A stretch of DNA of 13,307 nucleotides, from assembly GCA_946620335.1 (NCBI GenBank), contig CAMONF010000105.1:1-13307 (forward strand), in the 5' to 3' direction. Made by a program: the position numbers and the translations under genes. Shown here piece by piece: positions 7,430 to 13,307 of this stretch. Every line of letters begins with the position of its first letter. The stretch's first letter is position 1. This stretch comes from an uncultured Clostridia bacterium (GTDB lineage: Bacteria; Bacillota; Clostridia; Lachnospirales; Lachnospiraceae). The notes beneath the pieces are model-generated. The model was not told where the DNA came from. It saw only the letters and a list, made by a program, of their open reading frames with translations, and ran no database searches.

Positions 7430-7498
7430 GAAAGAGAACCACAGACCTGCAGGGATGGAACACCGCAGCTTTGCCGTGAAAGAAAACCACAGACCTGC
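7430..7498. repeat. Short direct repeat after the first YfhO gene
   Basis: A 21-bp element beginning GAAAGAGAACCACAGACC (7430-7450) recurs at 7478-7498 as GAAAGAAAACCACAGACC with one mismatch, offset by 48 bp. The spacer does not repeat further. It starts 8 bp after the yfhO copy 1 stop codon. The rest of the gap to 7591 holds only a 7-bp stem, TCCCGGA (7528-7534)/TCCGGGA (7543-7549). Confidence 0.6.
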
Positions 7499-7591
7499 TG
7501 AGAAGTGCAGCCGTCTGTACACATTACTCCCGGACGCAGACATCCGGGATGCCTTCGGCAAGCCCCTTCTCTCCCCGGATGATGGCGAAAG

Positions 7592-7622
7592 GAAAAGAGA
7601 TCCCTCAATTGGATCTCTTTTC
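7592..7622 (+). terminator. Intrinsic terminator ending the glycosyltransferase/YfhO operon
   Basis: GAAAAGAGATCC (7592-7603) pairs perfectly with GGATCTCTTTTC (7611-7622) over a 7-nt loop, a 12-bp stem. The T-rich end of the right arm serves as the U-run. The A-rich left arm means the structure could also work on the other strand. It separates the YfhO copy 1 transcript from the aminotransferase gene. Confidence 0.75.
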
Positions 7623-7625
7623 TAC

Positions 7626-7659
7626 TTGAGCTCTGACGGCAATCGGTATAAAATATAAT
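7626..7659 (+). promoter_or_regulatory. Putative promoter of the aminotransferase gene
   Basis: Directly after the terminator the sequence becomes AT-rich. It holds TATAAA (7647-7652) and a perfect TATAAT (7654-7659). Candidate -35 elements are TTGAGC (7626-7631, 15 bp before TATAAA) and CTGACG (7633-7638, 15 bp before TATAAT). Neither spacing is ideal, so the exact pairing is uncertain. A promoter is expected here because a terminator lies immediately upstream. Confidence 0.4.
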
Positions 7660-7705
7660 GATTAACGTGTGTATTTAAAATATTAAATATAGAAGGATTC
7701 TGTCC

Positions 7706-8836
7706 ATGATTGATTTCAACGTACCGCCCAGTACCGGAAAAGAGCCGGTATATATAGCCCAGGCCATCGCCAACAAAAAGATCTGCGGCGACGGCCCCTT
7801 CACAAAAAAATGTCACCGCTTCCTCGAGGAGAAGACCGGCGCCGCGGCCGTCTACCTGACCACCTCCGGCACCTCCGCCCTCGAGATGGCAGCCATTCTC
7901 TCGGAAATCGGCCCGGGCGATGAGGTAATTCTGCCCTCCTACACCTTCTGCTCCACCGCAGACGCCTTTGTCGCCAGAGGCGCCCGGCTGGTCTTTGTGG
8001 ACATCCGCCCGGACACCATGAATATTGACGAGACTAAGATCGAGGCCGCCATCACTGACCGGACCCGCGTCATCGCCGTCGTCCACTATGCCGGCGTCTC
8101 CTGCGAGATGGACGCCATCATGGAGATCGCCCGCCGTCACGGCCTCAAGGTCGTGGAGGATGCGGCCCAGGCCGTGGGCTCCTACTACAAAGGAAAAGCC
8201 CTGGGCACCATCGGCGACTTCGGCTGCTTCTCCTTCCACGAGACCAAAAACTACTCCATGGGTGAGGGCGGCGCCCTCCTTTTGCCCACCCTCGACAAGA
8301 GGGACGAGGCGGAGATCTGCCGCGAGAAGGGCACCGACCGCAGCCGCTTCTTCCGCGGCCAGGGGACTAAATACACCTGGGCAGACTTCGGCTCCTCCTA
8401 TCTTCCCAGCGACATCAACGCGGCCTACCTCTGGGCCCAGCTTGAGATGTTCGACGAGATTTTCAATGACCGCATGAAGACCTGGCAGACCTACGACGAG
8501 GCTCTGCGCCCCCTCCGTGAAGCCGGTCTCATCGAGACCCAGACCATCCCCGAAGGCTGCGCCCACAACGCCCATATGTATTACATCAAGGCAAAGGATC
8601 TGGCGGAGCGGACTGCCCTGATCAGCCACCTGAAGGCACTGGGCATCCTGGCTGTCTTCCACTACATTCCCCTCCACTCCTCCCCCGCCGGTCTCAAGTT
8701 CGGCCGGTTCGCAGGCGAGGACGTATGGACTACCCGCGAGAGCGAACGGCTCCTGCGCCTTCCCCTCTACTACGGGATCACGCCGGAGGACACCGCCCGC
8801 GTCATCGAGGGAGTCCGCAGCTTCTATTGCCACTGA
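7706..8836 (+). CDS. wecE: WecE-type dTDP-4-amino-4,6-dideoxygalactose transaminase
   Basis: The enzyme is a PLP- and glutamate-dependent aminotransferase of the DegT/DnrJ/EryC1 family. It converts dTDP-4-keto-6-deoxy-D-glucose to dTDP-4-amino-4,6-dideoxy-D-galactose (dTDP-Fuc4N). The 376 residues match the E. coli WecE pattern as I recall it almost throughout: FNVPPSTG (4-11), CGDGPFTKKC (27-36), GDEVILPSYTFCSTADAFV (71-89), FVDIRPDTMNIDE (97-109), VHYAGVSCEMD (126-136), EDAAQ (151-155, D152 to the PLP ring) and CFSFHETKNYS (174-184, K181 as the Schiff-base lysine). The end reads VFHYIPLHSSPAG and ESERLLRLPLYYG. Such agreement favours the specific Fuc4N reaction over a generic DegT label. 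AGAAGGA (7691-7697) lies 8 nt before the ATG. It sits between the two YfhO copies with terminators on both sides. Its substrate is the product of rfbB at 1-723. No WecD-like acetyltransferase is present, so the amino group may stay free or be modified otherwise. Confidence 0.9.
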   Translation: MIDFNVPPSTGKEPVYIAQAIANKKICGDGPFTKKCHRFLEEKTGAAAVYLTTSGTSALEMAAILSEIGPGDEVILPSYTFCSTADAFVARGARLVFVDIRPDTMNIDETKIEAAITDRTRVIAVVHYAGVSCEMDAIMEIARRHGLKVVEDAAQAVGSYYKGKALGTIGDFGCFSFHETKNYSMGEGGALLLPTLDKRDEAEICREKGTDRSRFFRGQGTKYTWADFGSSYLPSDINAAYLWAQLEMFDEIFNDRMKTWQTYDEALRPLREAGLIETQTIPEGCAHNAHMYYIKAKDLAERTALISHLKALGILAVFHYIPLHSSPAGLKFGRFAGEDVWTTRESERLLRLPLYYGITPEDTARVIEGVRSFYCH

Positions 8837-8850
8837 TTTAGACAGCTCAT

Positions 8851-8891
8851 GTCTTCCTCTTGTCCCAAAACCGGCGGAGGAAGACTTTTTT
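8851..8891 (+). terminator. Intrinsic terminator after the aminotransferase gene
   Basis: GTCTTCCTC (8851-8859) pairs perfectly with GAGGAAGAC (8877-8885) over a 17-nt loop and is followed at once by six T residues (8886-8891). It lies 14 bp past the stop codon and isolates the second YfhO gene from upstream transcription. Confidence 0.85.
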
Positions 8892-8936
8892 GTAACGATC
8901 CTGTCCCTTGAGATAACAAAAAGGACAGATAACACG

Positions 8937-8964
8937 TTGACCTGAAAGACATTTGTGATATGTC
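8937..8964 (+). promoter_or_regulatory. Putative promoter of the second YfhO gene
   Basis: TTGACC (8937-8942), a 16-bp spacer and TATGTC (8959-8964), preceded by TGA as an extended -10, could drive a very short leader that starts near 8971. A promoter is expected because a strong terminator ends at 8891. The -10 match is only moderate. Confidence 0.4.
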
Positions 8965-8974
8965 TCATCACAAA
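8952..8974. promoter_or_regulatory. Perfect dyad overlapping the -10 and the ribosome binding site of YfhO copy 2
   Basis: TTTGTGAT (8952-8959) and ATCACAAA (8967-8974) are perfect 8-bp inverted arms with a 7-bp centre. As DNA it could be a repressor site over the putative -10. As RNA its 3' arm shares the AAA of the Shine-Dalgarno AAAGGAG (8972-8978). The arms resemble the TGTGA/TCACA half-sites of CRP-type regulators, but the half-sites are separated by 9 bp instead of 6. Confidence 0.5.
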
Positions 8975-8983
8975 GGAGACTCC

Positions 8984-11725
8984 ATGGATAAGAAATATTT
9001 TGCGGACAGGCATCCCCTTCCGGTCCTTATTTTTTTGACGACACTCGTCTACGCCGGCCTGTACAGTCGCTTCCTCTTCGGGAACGCAGTCTTTATGTAC
9101 AGCGACATCGGGTCGGATTCCCTGTCCTCCTCCTACCCCACCCTCATGATGCTCTCCCACCTGTATGACGAGGGCGCCCTGGGGACCTACTCCCTGACCA
9201 ACGGCCTCGGCGGCAGCACGGCTCTCTTTTTCATGCAGTACCTAAACCCCCTGAAGTTCCTTCTGATCGCCTTCGGGGAGGCCTGGTTCCCGGTGGTCAT
9301 CCTCATCCACCAGTACCTCCTCCACCTGCTGACGGCCCTGACCGGCTACGCCTTCTTCAGCCGTCTCTTCCGCGACCGGACGGCCGGCGTCTTCGCAGCC
9401 ATCATCTGGGCCTACTCGGGCTACATGGTCGGCTGGGGGCAGAACTACACCTACGGGGTCTGCATCCTCACCTTCACACTGGCCATGTGCGTGCTCCAGT
9501 TCTTCCTGGACAAGCCCACGCGACGCCGCTTCTTCCTGCTCGCCCTCACCTTCGCCTTTTTCATCCTGGTCAACTACTACTTCTTCTACATGTCCGGCAT
9601 TTTCATCGCCTTCTATGTCCTCTTCGAGACCATCGTCCGCGGCCGGCATGTGGAAAATGAGAACCGCCCCCGGCATCTGAACGCCTTCGTCATGCTGATC
9701 CGCCGGGAATTCTCCGTCCTTCTGGCTGCAATCTGCGCCATCGGCCTCTCCGCGGCGCCCCTGACCCAGATCCTGACCCAGTTCCTCGGCAGTTCCCGCA
9801 CAGGGGAAGTCTCCGGGACGGACTGGCGGGGGCTGGTCAACCATTTCGGCATCCGGACCATCCTCTCCTCCCTCTCCCGCTTCTTCTCCCCCAACCTGCT
9901 GGGGGCCGGCAGCCATTACGGCGGGACAGTGGACTACTACAGCATCGCCTTCCTCTTCACCAGCATCCTGCTCGTCTTCGCCCTCATCTATCTGCTGACG
10001 GTACCGAAGACCATTTTGCCGGTGGTCCTCTTCGCGGCCGTCTCCGCGGGCATGCTCTTCTTCCCGGCGGCGGGCTACCTGCTGACCTTCAACGTCTCTG
10101 CCCAGCGCTACGCCTACCTCATCGCCTTCGTGGGCGTGATCCTCATCGAAGCCTTCCTCCACTCTGTTCTCCGGGAGGACCATCCTCGGCGCCTTGTCTT
10201 CTCGGCTGTAGCAGGCTTTGCCGTGGTGGTCATCGCTGGCGTTGGCTTCTATATCCTCTTTAAGCACTATCAGATGGCCGCCGCGCCGGTCTACTTTGCC
10301 CTCATGGCGGTGAGTGCCCTCATTTTCATGCTGATCTTCCTCCTCCTTGGCCGTGGGGGCCGGAAACGGGCGCTGGCTGCCGTCTGCCTCCTGGCCGTCT
10401 GCCTGGAGATGGTCGCCTCCGGCTGGGGCACCTTCTACGACCGGGATTATCTGACGGTCGACGACTACTACCACGCCCACTTCAACGACGGGACCAGAGC
10501 GGCTGTGGACTATATCAGTGCCAACGACGGCAGCCTTTACAGGGTCACCACCTCGGATATTTTCAACTATGCCAACGAGGGAATGGTGGATAACTTCAAC
10601 GCCACCACCGCCTACTCCAACCAGCTGGCCGCCTCCATGGTCACCCTGGGAAGGACCGCCGGCATCCAGCAGTTCAGCCCCAACTTCTTCCTGGACAGCT
10701 ACGACGACTACTATCTCCTGACCCTCCTGGCCGGGAAATACCTGGTCACCGACGAGCCCTCCTCCACCTCCTTCTCCTACGACGGCGCCGCCTATAAGAA
10801 GATCTACGACAGCGGCACGGCAGCCGTCTTTGAAAATGCAAACCCGCTCCCCTTCGGCTACGTCTACAATACGCGGCTGGACAACGAGGAGTTCGAGGGC
10901 CTCTCCACCTTCGACCGCCAGCGGGCGCTGACCCAGGGCTACCTGCTGACCGACGGCGATCCGGCGGAGGTGACCACCAAAACGGCGGCCTACGAGCCGC
11001 CCGCCACGGTCCTCTCCCTCACGGACCACATTCTTGAGGCCAATGACCTGACCTACGAGGTCCTTCCCGACGGCAGGCTCAGCGTGACGCCGACCGGCTA
11101 CGACCCCTTCCTGGTCTTCGACATTTCCTCCCTCCACTCCATCGGGGAGGACGCCCTCCAGTATTTCAGCTTCACCCTCGACCCGGCCACCATCCACGGC
11201 CGGCAGAACTACGAGACTTTTGTCACCTGCTCCGCCAACCCCGGACAGCTGATGGAGACCCTCTTCTTTGTCGGTGACAGTGTTCCCCGCGCCGCCCTGC
11301 TCATGCCGGATGGCGCCCTGACCCTCCGTCTGGACCTGACCTACACCGGAGAGGTCATTTTCAATGAGATCACCTACTCCCAGATCGACGACCCGGCCGC
11401 GGACTTCGCCGCCCTGGCCGGCTCCGGGGTCTCGGACATCTCTTATTCCTACAACGACTACAAGGCCACCGTGACCGGCGCCTCCTCCGGCAGCCTCCTC
11501 TGCGTGCCCTTCCTCTACGAGCGGGGCTGGCTGGCCAGTGTGAACGGCGAGACCGTGGAGCCCGTCAACGTGAACGGCGGCCTCATCGGCATCCCGCTTC
11601 CCGCCGGGGACAGCGCCGTGACCCTCACCTACACGCCGCCCTACCTGATCTTTGGTATCGTGGTGTCGGCGGTATTTCTGCTCATTCTCCTCGTCGTGTG
11701 CTTCATGCCCCGGCAGAAAAAGTAA
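8984..11725 (+). CDS. YfhO-family GT-C membrane glycosyltransferase, copy 2
   Basis: This is a paralogue of the protein at 4581, with the same architecture over 913 residues. It has a first span (about 11-33), an outside loop VFMYSDIGSDSLS (36-48) with D41 and D45, a polytopic membrane part to about residue 485, and a large extracytoplasmic domain. A final span (about 887-908) ends in PRQKK. The C-terminal LLCVPFLYERGWLASVNG and PVNVNGGLIGIPL segments are shared. I place the start at 8984, not at the in-frame ATG 8960, because AAAGGAG (8972-8978) lies 5 nt upstream of 8984 and downstream of 8960. This makes it lack the polar N-terminal extension of copy 1. A terminator and putative operator precede it, so it may be controlled separately from copy 1. 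The two may differ in acceptor or sugar, since membrane loops such as SGTDWRGLVNHFG differ from the copy 1 counterpart AGMTPAALLQHYD. Confidence 0.9.
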   Translation: MDKKYFADRHPLPVLIFLTTLVYAGLYSRFLFGNAVFMYSDIGSDSLSSSYPTLMMLSHLYDEGALGTYSLTNGLGGSTALFFMQYLNPLKFLLIAFGEAWFPVVILIHQYLLHLLTALTGYAFFSRLFRDRTAGVFAAIIWAYSGYMVGWGQNYTYGVCILTFTLAMCVLQFFLDKPTRRRFFLLALTFAFFILVNYYFFYMSGIFIAFYVLFETIVRGRHVENENRPRHLNAFVMLIRREFSVLLAAICAIGLSAAPLTQILTQFLGSSRTGEVSGTDWRGLVNHFGIRTILSSLSRFFSPNLLGAGSHYGGTVDYYSIAFLFTSILLVFALIYLLTVPKTILPVVLFAAVSAGMLFFPAAGYLLTFNVSAQRYAYLIAFVGVILIEAFLHSVLREDHPRRLVFSAVAGFAVVVIAGVGFYILFKHYQMAAAPVYFALMAVSALIFMLIFLLLGRGGRKRALAAVCLLAVCLEMVASGWGTFYDRDYLTVDDYYHAHFNDGTRAAVDYISANDGSLYRVTTSDIFNYANEGMVDNFNATTAYSNQLAASMVTLGRTAGIQQFSPNFFLDSYDDYYLLTLLAGKYLVTDEPSSTSFSYDGAAYKKIYDSGTAAVFENANPLPFGYVYNTRLDNEEFEGLSTFDRQRALTQGYLLTDGDPAEVTTKTAAYEPPATVLSLTDHILEANDLTYEVLPDGRLSVTPTGYDPFLVFDISSLHSIGEDALQYFSFTLDPATIHGRQNYETFVTCSANPGQLMETLFFVGDSVPRAALLMPDGALTLRLDLTYTGEVIFNEITYSQIDDPAADFAALAGSGVSDISYSYNDYKATVTGASSGSLLCVPFLYERGWLASVNGETVEPVNVNGGLIGIPLPAGDSAVTLTYTPPYLIFGIVVSAVFLLILLVVCFMPRQKK

Positions 11726-11808
11726 AAAAGTGGGAATCAGGGACGGTTCCTTTTCCCAGTTTTCAAAGAAAACTGGGAAAAGGAACCGTCCCTGATTCCC
11801 ACTTTTTT
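11724..11808. terminator. Perfect 41-bp inverted repeat with 3-nt loop, acting as bidirectional terminator
   Basis: Left arm 11724-11764 and right arm 11768-11808 are exact reverse complements around the loop AAA. The left arm starts with six A, then GTGGGAATCAGGGACGGTTC and CTTTTCCCAGTTTTC. The right arm ends with six T. The element begins inside the TAA stop of YfhO copy 2 and ends 7 bp before the purA stop on the other strand, so A- and T-tracts give termination in both directions. Its length and perfection exceed a normal terminator. The GGGACGGTTC/GAACCGTCCC core resembles dispersed REP-like palindromes that I recall from many bacterial genomes; that assignment is from memory. Confidence 0.9.
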
Positions 11809-11815
11809 CGCAGCT

Positions 11816-13093
11816 TCACCTGTAAATGATATCCTCGCGGGCAGGTCCGTTGGTCACCATGGTGATCGGATAGCCCAGCTCCTTCTCGATGAACTCGATG
11901 TAGTTGCGGCAGTTCTCCGGCAGTTCCTCATACCGGCGGATTCCGCGGATATCGCACTTCCAGCCCGGCAGGACCTTGTAGACCGGCTTGGCCTTCTTGA
12001 GGCGTGTGGTGGTCGGGAATTCCTTGGTGATGGTGCCGTCGATGTCGTAGGCGACGCAGACCGGGATCTCGTCCAGATAGCCCAGGGCATCCAGGACGGT
12101 CATGGCCACGTCGGTAGCGCCCTGCATGCGGACGCCGTAGCGGGAGGCGACACAGTCGTACCAGCCCATTCTTCTCGGACGGCCGGTGGTGGCGCCGTAT
12201 TCGCCGCCGTCGCCGCCGCGTCTTCTAAGCTCGTCGGCCTCCTCGCCGAAGATCTCGGAGGTGAACTCGCCGGCGCCGACTGCGCTGGAGTAGGCCTTGG
12301 TCACGACGACAATGCGCTTGATTTCATAGGGCGGGATACCGGCACCGATGGCGCCGTAGGCCGCCAGAGTGGAGCTGGAGGTGACCATGGGATAGATGCC
12401 GTGGTCCGGATCCTTCATGGTGCCCAGCTGGCCCTCAAGCAGGATGTGCTTGCCGTCCTTCAGAGCCTGGTGGAGGAAGGCGGTGGTATCGCAGGCGAAG
12501 GGTGTTATCATTTCCTTATACTCGGCCAGCTCAGCCATGATATCGTCCACCTTGAGCTCAGGCTGGTGGTAGAGCTCACGGAGCAGGGTATTCTTGATGG
12601 TGCAGATGTTCTCCACCTTCTCCCTGAGGGCTTCCATGTCCTCAAGCTCGGAGATCTGGATGCCGATCTTGGCGAACTTGTCGGAGTAGAAGGGCGCGAT
12701 GCCGGACTTGGTGGAGCCGAAGGACTTGCCGGCCAGACGGGCCTCCTCGCAGGAATCCAGTAAGACATGATAGCTCATGACCATCTGGCAGCGGTCGGAG
12801 ACCAGGATCTTGGGCATGGGCACGCCCTGGTCCGTGATGTTCTTGATTTCATTGAAAAGCTTCCTGACGTCGAGAGCTACGCCGTTCCCGACGATGCAGG
12901 TCTTCTCCTGCCCGTAGAAAACGCCGGAGGGCAGGGCGTGGAGGGAGAACTTGCCGTACTGGTTCTTGATGGTGTGTCCCGCGTTGGCGCCGCCCTGGAA
13001 GCGGATGATGATATCCGCCTCGGCAGCCAGGGTATCTGTGATCTTGCCTTTTCCTTCGTCTCCCCAGTTCGCACCGACAACTGCTGTAACCAT
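11816..13093 (-). CDS. purA: Adenylosuccinate synthetase
   Basis: PurA joins IMP and aspartate using GTP, the first committed step to AMP, in the cytoplasm. The 425 residues fit the family. The start MVTAVVGANWGDEGKGK carries the GDEGKGK loop (11-17, catalytic D12). GGANAGHT (34-41) holds the catalytic H40. DPDHGIYPMVTSSS (227-240) and GATTGRPRRMGW (299-310) are also present. It is a variant form: where I recall E. coli having GTTGRGIGPAYEDK, this protein has GSTKSGIAPFYSDK (126-139), and EGAQGT is EGQLGT (219-224). The same variant sequence style is what I recall from Clostridia, so it is likely functional. AGAGAGG (13101-13107) precedes the ATG by 7 nt. It lies 83 bp downstream of purB on the same strand and converges on the YfhO copy 2 gene across the long palindrome. 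Confidence 0.97.
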   Translation of the reverse strand: MVTAVVGANWGDEGKGKITDTLAAEADIIIRFQGGANAGHTIKNQYGKFSLHALPSGVFYGQEKTCIVGNGVALDVRKLFNEIKNITDQGVPMPKILVSDRCQMVMSYHVLLDSCEEARLAGKSFGSTKSGIAPFYSDKFAKIGIQISELEDMEALREKVENICTIKNTLLRELYHQPELKVDDIMAELAEYKEMITPFACDTTAFLHQALKDGKHILLEGQLGTMKDPDHGIYPMVTSSSTLAAYGAIGAGIPPYEIKRIVVVTKAYSSAVGAGEFTSEIFGEEADELRRRGGDGGEYGATTGRPRRMGWYDCVASRYGVRMQGATDVAMTVLDALGYLDEIPVCVAYDIDGTITKEFPTTTRLKKAKPVYKVLPGWKCDIRGIRRYEELPENCRNYIEFIEKELGYPITMVTNGPAREDIIYR

Positions 13094-13123
13094 TTTTATT
13101 CCTCTCTGTATTCTTAAGCTTTC

Positions 13124-13159
13124 TCCCGCCCGAAAACCGCTTCCGGGTAAGGGGCGGGA
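13124..13159 (-). other. Stem between purB and purA
   Basis: TCCCGCCC (13124-13131) and GGGCGGGA (13152-13159) form an 8-bp perfect GC-rich stem with a 20-nt loop in the 83-bp purB-purA gap. No U-run follows in the direction of transcription, so it is not a standard terminator. It may be an mRNA stability or processing element. Confidence 0.35.
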
Positions 13160-13176
13160 ATACTCCTGTTCACTTT

Positions 13177-13307
13177 TTATACGTTGATTTCGCTCTTCAA
13201 TCCGAGGATGTCTTCATTTTCCCGGAGCATCGGGGAAATGACATCACGCAGATAGATCTCCACCTGTCTGGGCGCCCGGCCGACGTACTTGGCCGGATCC
13301 ATGCTGG
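13177..13307 (-). CDS. purB: Adenylosuccinate lyase, C-terminal 42 residues (runs off right edge)
   Basis: Reading the minus strand from the right edge, the frame gives DPAKYVGRAPRQVEIYL and then RDVISPMLRENEDILG before TAA at 13177-13179. The pattern DPxxYxGRAPxQVExFL near the C-terminus is typical of PurB, which splits adenylosuccinate to AMP and SAICAR to AICAR. Position directly upstream of purA on the same strand supports this. Only the tail is visible, so the name rests on a short motif plus context. Confidence 0.8.
   Translation of the reverse strand, partial: SMDPAKYVGRAPRQVEIYLRDVISPMLRENEDILGLKSEINV

Noticed and set aside
7455..7658. 67-codon plus-strand frame between YfhO copy 1 and wecE
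   Set aside because: Runs through the intergenic repeat and the terminator hairpin, has no good ribosome binding site and no motif.
8954..8972. CRP-type TGTGA/TCACA operator reading of the dyad
   Set aside because: The half-sites are 9 bp apart instead of 6; the dyad is reported without naming a regulator.
7622..9160. 512-codon minus-strand open frame over wecE and the start of YfhO copy 2
   Set aside because: Spans two convincing genes, a terminator and a promoter region on the other strand; no recognisable motif.
9242..11197. 651-codon minus-strand open frame over YfhO copy 2
   Set aside because: Long only because of GC-skewed codon use; its Glu/Gly/Asp-rich translation has no domains.

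Overview
The window reads as chromosomal DNA from a GC-rich Clostridia-type Firmicute, possibly near Lachnospiraceae. The evidence is sigma-A-type promoters (TTGCAG-17-TATAAT), strong GGAGG-type ribosome binding sites, C/G-ending third codon positions, a PurA of the variant form I associate with Clostridia, and YfhO-family membrane proteins. The lineage is an inference and no rRNA is present to confirm it.

Layout. (1) Positions 1-723, minus strand: the first 241 codons of dTDP-glucose 4,6-dehydratase (rfbB/rmlB), running off the left edge. (2) A 348-bp divergent control region (724-1071) with one recognisable promoter for each direction, a dyad around the rightward -35 box and a hairpin-containing leader. 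(3) Positions 1072-7421, plus strand: a probable operon of a GtrB/ArnC/CsbB-like GT2 glycosyltransferase, a short DegT-like PLP-fold protein (ATGA overlap), an ATP-grasp ligase and a 946-residue YfhO-family GT-C membrane protein, ending in a hairpin terminator. A 251-bp gap between the second and third genes holds a 61-bp tandem repeat. (4) 7706-8836: a WecE-type sugar 4-aminotransferase followed by its own terminator. (5) 8984-11725: a second YfhO-family protein, a clear paralogue of the first, with its own putative promoter and operator-like dyad. (6) 11724-11808: a perfect 41-bp inverted repeat with a 3-nt loop. (7) 11816-13307, minus strand: purA and the C-terminal end of purB (purine synthesis), unrelated to the rest.

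How the genes fit together. RfbB makes dTDP-4-keto-6-deoxyglucose. WecE-type enzymes transaminate that compound to dTDP-4-amino-4,6-dideoxy-galactose (Fuc4N). The GT2 enzyme belongs to a class that loads a sugar onto undecaprenyl phosphate. YfhO-type GT-C proteins then use lipid-linked sugars outside the membrane, as in lipoteichoic-acid glycosylation by CsbB/YfhO in Bacillus. The arrangement parallels the Gram-negative Arn pathway (DegT-class aminotransferase, GT2, GT-C). My main hypothesis is a Gram-positive envelope-decoration system that may add an amino sugar to a surface polymer, with two alternative YfhO transferases and an ATP-grasp ligase of unknown substrate. No GtrA-type flippase or sugar N-acetyltransferase is visible in the window.
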